Shown here: positions 55,294 to 64,000 of the stretch, piece by piece | Layout of the letters: each line of letters begins with the position of its first letter | How positions within the stretch are numbered: position 1 is the first letter of the stretch | From: Gonapodya prolifera JEL478 | Taxonomy: Eukaryota; Monoblepharomycota; Monoblepharidomycetes; Monoblepharidales; Gonapodyaceae | NCBI GenBank assembly: GCA_001574975.1 | Contig: KQ965762.1 | Coordinates: 1-64,000, forward strand | Length of the DNA: 64,000 nucleotides | Reading direction: 5' to 3' | Made by a program: the position numbers and the translations under genes | The notes under the pieces: model-generated | The model's input: the letters and a program-made list of their open reading frames with translations, nothing else | Databases searched by the model: none | Told to the model about the DNA's origin: nothing

Positions 55294-57145
55294 CTAGCTA
55301 TCCCGCCTTTTCCGTTTCATCCCAGTATTACCAGTGCCGCCTTCGGTGCGGAGCGTATTATAGTCGAACCGGAGGTTGGAGTTGTCTGAGTGCAGTGTTG
55401 AGATTTCCTCAAACAGGTCTTTGACATCTTGCCGGAGTGACACATTGTCCCGTCGCAGGTCCGAAACTTCTTGGCGAAGAGATTTGTTGTCCTGCTCGAG
55501 GCGTTCAGCACCAGATGATAAAGTTCGTTTTTCAGCGTATTTCCTTGGTGAAGTGGCAGAGTTCAACTTAAATGCTAATACGGAGTTTACAAAATTTGAG
55601 AACACTCACCTCTCTACGTCCCTAGCCCTTTCATCCGCAGCATCCGCACGGGTTTCGGCAGCAGCCCTCTGGGAGCGGAGGGCAGAGTTTTCCTGGCGCA
55701 GGGAGATGTTTTCCTCACGAAGAACGGTAGTTTCTCGTCGCAAGGAGGGAATGTCGAGGCGGAGGGCTGTGTTGTCTTGCTCTAACAAAGTAATGCGAGC
55801 ACGAAGGGTAGAAACCTCTTGTTCCAGGCTAGAGGTGTGGTTGTAGGGTGTGGAGTGTTCCTGGTCCGCGGTGATGGAACCGTTGCGGAGGGAAGTGACC
55901 TCGTTCTGCAGCGTAGAGACGTCTTGGACCAGCGCAGCCACGTTTGTTTGGGTGGCCATCAGCTTCCTAGACAGCAGGTGGTGTAGTAAAGTCGAACCAC
56001 GTTTTCACATTCACGAAATAGTAGCAACTTCTCCTCAACCCACGCCTTCTCCCCTGCTATTTCTGCCAGTGATTTCGCGCCTCCGATGTTTCCTCCTGCC
56101 GCGACAACGCGAGATGCGTTGTCTTGTTTGAGGGTCGAGTTGTGGCTCCGAAGGGTGGCATTCATCTGTACTAGACGTGCATTGCTCCTGCTGTGGAGTT
56201 CAGTCACCTCACTCCGGACGGTGGAGCCATTTTGGACAAGCGCGGAGGTAAGACTTTTCAGCGCTGCAATATCTCTCTTCCCTTTCGCGATTCTTCTGGA
56301 GCGTGATTGCCATTAGTTGTGATCGCTACATGACTGCTTTCATGCACAACAGTGAGGACAGACCTCTTCCCAACCGCAGTGTTCTCCGTTGCCATTGCCA
56401 CTTCATGATTTCCAGCAGCAAAGTGTGGTTTGGGTTTGTTGAGCTTGTCTTTGACATGTTTGAGTCCAGAAGTAGGTTCATTCATCACCAAAGTCCGGTG
56501 GTGGGACTCCAGTGTCTGCAAAAACTCTCTGTTTGGATTCTTTTGAGCAGCTTTGAGGTCGACATCGGTGACGATTGCTCCATGCTCGAGCAAGGAACGG
56601 ACGATCTCCATTTTCGGTTCAACAGTTAACCTGACACTGCGCTCTTGCGACTTTTTCGGGTGCTCGATAGTTACAGTGCCACCTCTCAGATTGGCTGAAA
56701 GTTGTCCGTTGATGTTTAGAATGTTGTATTTGCTTCCTTTGAAGTCCGTGGACTTTCCACAATGACCAATCGCAGCAGTAAGGAGGGAAGGGAAACCGCA
56801 TGTCCACCACCACCTCTGTCGCTGCCACTCATCTGAAGTCCAATCGCGAGTGCCTTGGCAGTTGGCGACTTTCCACTGGACTTCACTATCAACACTAGCT
56901 CCGTTATCCAGCAAAAGCCTCACGATCGCAACTCTTGCGTGCAAAATCGCCAGTCCAAGTGCATTCTCACAATCCACCGTATCCTCCATCCACTCGAATC
57001 CACCCTTCCCATCGTCCACTTTCGCCCTTAGTGTGACCCTTTTCCTCGCATCTGGACTCGCCCCTTCGTCAATCAACCGTTTCACATCGACCTCGCTCCC
57101 GGATTCGACCGCCTCGATGAGTTGTGCGTTGAGATCGGCAGACAT
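55294..57145 (-). CDS. Ankyrin plus coiled-coil family protein, copy 4 (best preserved)
   Basis: The fullest member of the family. The start is MSADLNAQLIEAVESGSEVD at 57145. Ankyrin-type units follow: LIDEGASPDARKRVTLR, NALGLAILHARVAIVRLLLD, then an insert (WTSDEWQRQRWWW) and VEPKMEIVRSLLEHGAIVTD. The C-terminal half, from about 56270, is a very long coiled coil over at least three exons: QNGSTVRSEVTELHSRSNAR, TNVAALVQDVSTLQNEVTSL, SLEQEVSTLRARITLLEQDN and LEQDNKSLRQEVSDLRRDNV. It ends GMKRKRRDS, an NLS-like basic tail. Repeated V-S-x-L-R-x-D-N heptads suggest expansion by internal duplication. Probably a dimerising scaffold, perhaps nuclear; no family function is known. Exon junctions near 56260 and 55980 are not fully fixed. 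Confidence 0.7.
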
Positions 57146-57479
57146 GCAGCGTGGTTCAGGCAGGTTCGGCAGCTCGCTCCTTCGTGAGTGTGCAAGATTT
57201 GTTGTGTGCACGGGCGACTGTAGATTAATAAGGGATAATTGGGGGCTGGCGACAGTCATGTGGGAAAACTAAGCCGTAAAGGGTAACAAAAAAGGGTAAG
57301 TTACGCAGCGTACAATAAACAGTGAGAATAATCGAAGCGTCGAGCCAAGTAAAGGTTGTTCGACCCTAGATTGAGTTCATGAACTCATCGACCTACAACG
57401 CAGGTAAGTTTTTGAGTCATCCCGCTTCAAATGAAGCCGCACCATTTGAACTGACCTTCAATGGCCGCTCCACGATACT

Positions 57480-59611
57480 AACATCCCCGATGTATCGGCA
57501 AAAGCTCTGATCAAACGCGTTCGCATACTTGAAAAGACATCATAAGCGTGAGACAACGTATCTCATAAGATACGACCCAAAAACTTACCGGTGTTGCACC
57601 CAACACAAACGGTTTCCCCGTCAACGCAACCCCCTTGGCGGGTGCGCTGGGATTCCGTACAATGACGCTAGAGTCCACATACATCGTCGTGACTTTCCCA
57701 TCATTTACAACGGCCACATGATGCCACTTCTCTGGCTCGATCGCGTGACTCCACGCCGTGACACTGCTTTTCCCTGCGATGGGGTACTGCACGAACTGGG
57801 CGAACCACTCCGGGCTGACGTTGAGCGACAGCGTGGGCTCGTCAGGGTCGCCGTCGATCTTGTTGACCTCCGGCGACCTGCCCTGCCACGAGTACACGCC
57901 CATCCAGTCGTGGCTGCCCACAAAGGTCGCGGGGAGTTTGATGAATACCTCTAATGTGAATCCGTAAACGAAGTTGCGTGTTTATGGACGCGTTGGTGGC
58001 GGCTTCGAAGATCCTGCATCGGTTTGAGGGGGCCTTAGCGCCGTCGAAGCAGACGCTGGAGTGCGATGGTTGGTATGAGTGGTGGTCCGTGGAAGTGGTC
58101 AGGATCTTGGGGTCGTTTCCGTTCACGAGCCCCGCGCGAAGGTTGATCTTGTTTCCGGAAAGGTCCTGCCCATTGCGTGGTGTTTAGTACGGCGCGAACG
58201 TCAACTCGAGAACTCGGGCATGTGTCTGCAAACCTTCACTATCGTCCCATTGGCGACAACACCAGGTCCCGCAATGCCACTGATCCCTTCGCTATCAAAC
58301 CTCCAATACGCCAGCGTCCCCTTCACGAGCACGTCCTTACTCGGCCTCGCCGTGGGCTCCTTCTCGCCACTGAACCGCAAACCTCACCACGAAGACCACC
58401 TCCAGCGAGAACCGATCCTCGTCCTCCGTCAGTTCCAGTGTTTCTTGCTCATGAAGGGTCTCGTCGCGGTCGAGGAGCCAGGGGCTCTTGGCCTCGATGT
58501 CGATACGATTGCGGATGAGGTCGAAGTGGTACGGGCGGATCATGCCGGCGCCGCCGTAGTACTGCCAGACAGAGAATGTAGAAATCAGTTAAATGCACCC
58601 GAGCCCCGATGGTGAAAGTGTTCAGATCCTCACCCGACCTTGGTAGTTTGTAATGTGGAGCCAAACGGTGTTGTTGAAGTAATATCCGTTCTAAGTAGAT
58701 AGGTGCACGTGGGTAATTCAAAGAATATCTGATCGTTCTTAGAAATGAGGTTGTCCCACAGCTTTTGTCCGCAGGAAGACAGCGTAGCCTTGCCGTCATC
58801 GGCTGACACAATATCGTGGGTCGTGAGAATCACGGGGAGCGTCTTGTGAGCGTCAAGAATGCCCTGAACCCAAACCAGACAAGAATCCGACTGCCTCCAA
58901 TCGAGCGCCATGATAAGCCAGTTGCGCCCTCCTGCTTTCACGATGTGGTACGCACCACCGAACGTCGGCATTTTGGCAAACCGCTGCGGACCGAAGTTTC
59001 CCAGGTACGGCGTGCTGCCTCGGGCATCGGTTGTGGACGACTTGACGTCGTGGTTGCCGGCAAGAACAGAGTAAGGGATGCGATCTCCGAGTCCTCTGGA
59101 GAAAGTGGCACCGGCAGCAGTTTCCTCGGCATCCCCTCCATGTTCCGTCACGTCGCCCAGGTGAGCCACGAATACGATGTTGTCGTCCCCACGATTTTCG
59201 ACGAGATATTGGAACGTTTTGCTCAGAGGAGCTGGTGTGATGGTGGTGGTACCGTCGAACAGGCTTCCCGAGTGATGACAATTGAGTGTGGTCGATTCAC
59301 GATATTGGTGAGCAAACTCACTATTGCGTGTCCAGAAGTACTAACAGTATATAGCGTGACGCAATGGATCATCAGATATGCATCGTTGTTGCTCGAATCA
59401 GCTGAATCGACCACTCACTTGCGATTGTGAACCGCGGATCGTTCGCGTCCGCCTTGCCCGCGATGGTTCCTGCAATCTGCAGCAGGCAGAGCGAGGCAAC
59501 AAGAAAGACGGTGCTGAGTATCATTGCCCGCGTTAGAGAAGCGTAGGAATCAGATTCCTCCGTCGTGGCCCCGATCTCCGCGAGCACGATACGCACGTGT
59601 CTCGAGAGCAT
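57480..59611 (-). CDS. Calcineurin-like metallophosphoesterase with LamG-type domain
   Basis: An N-terminal signal anchor, AMILSTVFLVASLCLLQIAG (residues about 29-48), suggests a secreted or lumenal protein. Exon 1 is 59611-59419. A 19-base exon (59340-59322) encodes the first metal motif, ILLDTQ; both junctions are in phase. Exon 3 (from 59263) gives VFVAHLGDVTEHGG, SVLAGNHDVKS and ILTTHDIVSADDG, the expected D, GNHD and H motifs. After WLHITNYQG and a beta-rich region comes TLAYWRFDSEGI, and the C-terminus has the LamG/concanavalin-type pattern FTLEVFIKLPATFVGSHDWM, WSHAIEPEKWHHVAVVNDGK and MYVDSSVI. Phosphoesterase plus LamG is a layout I know mainly from bacteria. The junction near 58690 is unclear and may hold a small defect. 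Confidence 0.72.
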
Positions 59612-60082
59612 TCCTCAAGAACCTCGCTGTGGCAGCGGTTATTTTTAGACGGACGATCGCATGGAGAGAAACGGCGTGAGAGAATGGCAACGATCTTAGC
59701 GCGATCGTGGAAAATGAAAGGAAATCGCGAAACTTCAGAAAAAGAAAATCATTCATGGATGAACTAATTTTCTATGCTTTTATGCTGAGTGGTTGAGGGT
59801 TTTACAGAGACCAAGAGAACCGTCTCTTCGTGGTTTTCTCGACTTCGACTGAACGTCCGCTTCCCCCTACCTTGTTATATTCCCCCTCACACCAGCCACT
59901 CCCGGAAGTCCCACCGTCTCCTCACCAGTCAGCACTCTCCTACCAATCATCTCAGTCTGCAATCCGTCAAACAATCCGAAACAGGCGAAACGTGAGAAAT
60001 CAAACGACGGGATGAGAGATCAGAAAACAGAGGTTCATGAAGTCAGTCTCCCCGCACCTCCACGGCCTGAAGTGCGCCAGGC
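59612..60082. other. Intergenic, no gene seen
   Basis: About 470 bases with no supported frame. Contains the promoter side of the metallophosphoesterase gene and the 3' end of the MFS gene, both on the minus strand. Confidence 0.5.
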
Positions 60083-62099
60083 TCAAACTCTCGCCCACAC
60101 CTTCCACCCCGCCTTCTCGAACTGTAGCCACAGAATGAAAACCAAGCCAGCGCAGTAGAACGCGCCGCACGCCATGATCGCCACGAAGTAGTTTCGCTCC
60201 GTGGTCTCCAAAACGGACGTCGAGCCGTCAGGGTGGGTTACTTGTGTGCGAACAAGCACAGGGTTGCGGTCGAGGAGAGCGCCTGAACAGTCGCAGAATC
60301 GTCGGATAAGGATTTCAGTAGAGGCGGAGGCGGTACGCGGAGGAAGGATACAAAACGGCGATAGGAGCGAGTCAACGCACCAAAAATGACAGGCCCGAGC
60401 ATCTGACCCGGTGCGAACGACCCAAACAGCATCCCAATGACCGACGCCATTTGTACGTAGCCGAACAGGTCGGGCGCGATCAGTGGGTTCATCACGATGA
60501 ACCCTCCTCCGAACATGCCTGGATGCGTGGGGAAAGTGAACGTACGTCAGCCGACAGCCTCGATCCACTTCCGGGGGGAAGCAAGGAAGCTATCGAAAAA
60601 CACGAAGAAGGAGCGGAGGACTCACCGAACGTGAAGCTGAACGTGATGAGAAGGCCCAGATTGATCGCGTTTGTCCACAGGACCCATGCAAGGAGGGCTG
60701 GTACTCCGATGACTATGCAATACTGTCGACCCCCGGCATCATCAACCACTAAGGCGGCCGGGTCTGCCGCCGCGCGCAAACATCGGGGATGCAAGGACCC
60801 ACCATGTGCAGATACCCGACGCGGAGAGCGACGCTTGCCCAGATGAAGCGCCCAATACCCTGGCCGGCAGCATTGACGGCGAGCGTGACTGATGCGATTG
60901 TGGTTGAGGTTCCGAGCTTCTCGATCGCTGATTCGGGCAGAGGGAAGTAAGATACCTCACACAGTCACCTGTCAATTACACGTCGAGCAGGAACGAACCG
61001 TATGAATTGACAAAGAACCCAGGGCCATATATCCAAAACTAAAGGCTCGGTGGCTCTTTGGAGCAAGCAGGTAGTAGCATCACAAGATTGCGCAGCTCAT
61101 TTTGCGAAAAACGTCGTGACAAAGTGCCGCGTGAAAGCGGTGTTGAGGAACAGCGAAACGTCGAGGATCCTCTCGCGTGGCCGCAACTGGATCCGCGTGT
61201 GCAGTAAAGCCGTTGAACCTCCAACTCCCACCCCTGTGAGCACGCAGAGGAACACGAATGTCGCCTGTCACCGTAGGAAAATCAACGTTGCACAACGAAA
61301 CCAAATGGCGACATTTTCTCACCCTCAAGCCTGCTCGGTCGAGTATCGCCTGCAGCGTTGGCGCCAGCACGAGACCGCCAATCCCACCACCCGCAGAAAT
61401 AAGTCCCATGGCAAACCCCCTGCGGCGAAGAAACCAGTGCGCCACGACCGCGGTCGCCGGGAAGGACGACTGCCCAATGGGTGATATTACCGCCTGCCAC
61501 AAAACCACCTGCCGGAGCTCCAAGGAAGAAAAGCATGCGAGGAAGTACCCCAGGCACTGGAGGAATGCCCCGAGGAGGGCCGTGCGGCGATATCCGATGG
61601 AGTCGGCGAGTTTGCCAGAGAAGGGTCCCACGCCGGGAAGTATCGCCACGCAGACGCCTCCCAAAACCGCGATGGTGACATTTGTGGCGCCGGCCCCGAA
61701 TGCTTCGAGGGGAGTAGAGGTGATGATTTGATTCTGGGGGGAGGACAGCATCCAGTTTCCGCCACACTCACTCAGCTGCTGTCCAACGGAGATAGCGACC
61801 GTCGTGAAGGCAGCGGCGGCTACGACCCAGCCCTGGCGGTGTGGTGAGGTCGAACGTCCGGCGATGTGTTAGTCTCGGAAGCTTGTCTGGCAACTCACAT
61901 ATCCACCCTCCGGGAAATCGAGCTCTTCGGGGTTCTTTCCGCCCTCCGCCGCTTCTTGTGTGCTGTTCTGAGCAACGAGCTCTGTGTTATCTTCGCTTCC
62001 GTTGGCTGTCCGGCTGGCCAACTCAAGGTCGGCAGCCTCAGGCCGATGATGGACGCGGTGCGCAATGGTATCGTCCGAATCTATCTGAGAATTTGTCAT
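60083..62099 (-). CDS. Monocarboxylate transporter-like MFS protein (MCT family)
   Basis: Plasma-membrane transporter of the fungal MCH/SLC16-like group. A hydrophilic N-terminus (MTNSQIDSDDTIAHRV) leads to the family signature, split by an intron: FPEGGY then GWVVAAAAFTTVA, which matches [D/E]G[G/S][W/Y]GW. Helices follow: NVTIAVLGGVCVAILPGVGP, GYRRTALLGAFLQCLGYFL, VVLWQAVISPIGQSSFPATA, HWFLRRRGFAMGLISAGGGI, FVFLCVLTGVGVGGSTALL, ASVTLAVNAAGQGIGRFI, VIGVPALLAWVLWTNAINLG, FGGGFIVMNPLIAPDLFGYV and YFVAIMACGAFYCAGLVFIL. The tail ends KVWARV at 60083. About eight exons are needed. Fungal members often show no monocarboxylate uptake, so substrate is open. No damage seen. Confidence 0.82.
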
Positions 62100-63686
62100 T
62101 GCATGCGCTGATGAGGTCAGGTGGGACGGTTGGTGCGAGAATTTTATGTACCGAGGAAGGGACCGTGAGTCACGCCTGCAATGCTCCCTCGATTTCGCTC
62201 ATTTCGTTTGACGAGGTTGGAGCCACGTTCTCCCCTTACTCACTCGACGAGTCGGTCAACCGGGTCTGCGATCCCTGCCCGAACTGCAAATACACTGGAT
62301 GCATTTAAATACAGATAACAGCTCAATTAAAATACTTCAAGCCCACGCGGGACCAGGGCGATGTCACTTCGAAACACATTTAAAAGAATAAGAGAAAGCG
62401 CGGAGATGGAGTAGTTTGTACTGGTTACGAGATAGAAGACGGGTATGCTATTTAAATCTGCGTGGTTGAGCGAAGGCAAGTTGTGTGTCACTATCCATTC
62501 GTCAAATCGGAATGACTCATTTTCATGAGGTTGTTTCTTGCTGTCTCCACATTTGCACAAGGTTTGCTAAGCTGGAGGAGCTTTTGTCCTCCTTCATTCC
62601 GTAAAAGCCCACACCTGCCTATTTGCATTCGTGAAACGTGGACAGCTTTAATACATTGTCGTTTCGAGCGACAACTTGATCTTGCAAGTCAACAGACAAG
62701 CATGGGCGAATGTCTGCCCACCTCGAATAGGTTACGATTCCAACCGATCGTTGTATTACATTTTCGCAAAATTTCGTCTGGCCACATCACGATCGAGTGC
62801 CTTTTCAGACAGCACAGCATCCTCGAAAGCTGGGTTGGTGGGGAGGGTGTTGGTCGCGTTGGGATTGCAGGAGCATGGAGCGTGGGCAAATATTGGAGGG
62901 CAGACGGGGTTGATTGGTGGGACGGTGGAGCGATGAGGGGAGACGGCGGGACTTCATGGAGCAGCGAGCGGGATGGAGACTGCTAGCGGGAGAACATAAG
63001 GTGAGACTGGATGTGGGACGTTGGTGTTGTTCGGGTGGTTCCCCCAAGAAGGATCATGTCTGTGCGAGGCACTCGGTAGTCAGTGCCCGTAATTCAGTTC
63101 CAAACTGTATCTTCTGTTCTGTTGTTGCAGTTTACAAGTCATGCAATTGAACGTTCCAACCAGCTGTGGCCGTGCATATGTGAGGGCACTGGCTGCCGGA
63201 TCGCAATGGGCTCAGAGCATGGTATGGGCGTGTGGGAAAAGTGGCCGAGTGCCCTTCACAGAGTGTCGAAGAGAAGGGCGGAAACGCGGGAGAGACCCAA
63301 GCCAAAGGCAAGCCGCGTATAGTCCTAGCGATAGTCCCCGAATAGACCGAACGACGAGACGTGTACGAAGGCCGAACTGCGCGAATAGAGGCTTGGGAGA
63401 CACGTTCTGTTGATCTCTCTTGGGCTACAGAAACTAACCGCGCTTGTAAAGGTCCAAAGCTCCTAAACCAAAAGACCAAGCCGAAACGCCTGAATTACGG
63501 TCCAGTTAATCCTCCGATTCGGGAAGAGGGCTAAAGTCCATGCGGCTCGATGGGTCCGTGTGGTGTAGCGGATAATCCTATTTTGGCGCCCAATGCTTGT
63601 CAGGCGAGCCAACGCCCTGACACATAGCAGCTATATTCTACTTCGACACACTGTCTTTCCACTCTGACTTGCTCCGACGCCATCAA
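62100..63686. other. Intergenic, about 1.6 kb, no gene seen
   Basis: Only short frames with no family resemblance. A weak tRNA-like 5' half near 63552 was considered and rejected. The right end leads into an ankyrin family 5' end. Confidence 0.45.
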
Positions 63687-64000
63687 ATGCCCACTTCTTT
63701 GAACGCTCGGCTGATCGACGCAATGGAAGCTGGCTGTGAGAAGGACATGAAACGGCTAATCGAGGCCAGTGGTGGATCTTGGTATGAGTTCTCGAGCCCG
63801 CCAGGTTGCCGTACTCGAGAACGTCTAAACCACAGATGTCCTCAGTGAAGAGGCAATTGGTGATGTTGGATGGTGTCGAGAAAAATTTACATGCATTGGA
63901 AACGCAGTTGGCTGGCTGGCGCGGCGTCTCGAAGGTAGATTAGAGCAGCATTTATTCTGCTGAGCAGGCATTTTGTCCATTGATATGTTTAGCGGTCACT
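63687..64000 (+). pseudogene. Ankyrin family, copy 5 (5' end only)
   Basis: MPTSLNARLIDAMEAGCEKD, then MKRLIEAS, matches the family start (LNAxLIxAVExG...VxRLIxxGAS). Immediately after, the sequence departs from the family (GGSWYEFSSP) and meets a stop about 25 codons on. The remaining bases to the window end show no further ankyrin units. A truncated copy, unless a long intron follows. Confidence 0.5.

Noticed and set aside
63552-63625. Possible tRNA gene (TCCGTGTGGTGTAGCGGATA, box-A-like)
   Set aside because: No B box (GGTTCGANNCC) within range, no matching acceptor stem and no anticodon arm. At most a decayed 5' half, or chance.
1-64000. CRISPR arrays, prophage, bacterial operons, rRNA genes
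   Set aside because: None seen; spliced eukaryotic genes throughout and no regularly spaced repeats or rRNA sequence.

Overview
This is a gene-dense, intron-rich nuclear segment of a fungal genome. Genes carry several short GT-AG introns (about 50-150 bases), some exons are only 13-39 bases, and there are no operons. A fungal-type transcription factor core, a HAL-type kinase, an SNW/Prp45-type splicing factor and a Prp20/RCC1 homologue all point to fungi. The phylum cannot be fixed from the window; an early-diverging lineage is a guess. Two lone N bases (23389 and 55126) and several one-base disruptions suggest a draft assembly.

Layout. 1-1965: remnant of a Ty1/copia-type LTR element with gag only, containing a GGGTC-type repeat. 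2.5-15.1 kb: mostly housekeeping genes: SNW1-type splicing factor (+), RCC1 Ran exchange factor (-), an unrecognised gene (-), a two-domain chromate transporter (+), a DJ-1/PfpI protein (+) and a damaged NIP7 gene (-). 15.8-18.5 kb: a DHA1-like MFS transporter with a 13-base exon. 19.6-26.9 kb: three tandem copies of an unusual gene whose product joins an N-terminal PB1-like domain, a long disordered linker, a C-terminal globin fold and a polybasic CAAX tail. 27-28 kb: gene fragments. 28.4-30.8 kb: fungal transcription factor. 31.1-32.4 kb: ankyrin/coiled-coil protein. 32.6-36.7 kb: FHA-RING ubiquitin ligase. 36.9-42.2 kb (-): ankyrin relative and two protein kinases. 42.5-44.1 kb: a stretch of about 1.6 kb with no CpG at all, running into a coiled-coil remnant. 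45.5-50.5 kb (-): two paralogous membrane RING-H2 ligases flanking a multi-pass membrane protein. 51-64 kb: further ankyrin relatives interspersed with a class III aminotransferase, a LamG-type metallophosphoesterase and a monocarboxylate-type MFS transporter.

The strongest novelty candidate is the PB1-globin-CAAX tandem family. PB1 is a heterodimerisation module used in fungal polarity and NADPH-oxidase complexes, so a prenylated, PB1-bearing globin could be a membrane-tethered haem sensor or redox protein. That role is inference; the domain reading comes from motif positions in the sequence. A second theme is an ankyrin plus coiled-coil family with at least five loci, plus a probable sixth remnant, scattered on both strands between 31 and 64 kb. 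Its members range from apparently whole to clearly decayed, and one has gained an SH3-like segment.
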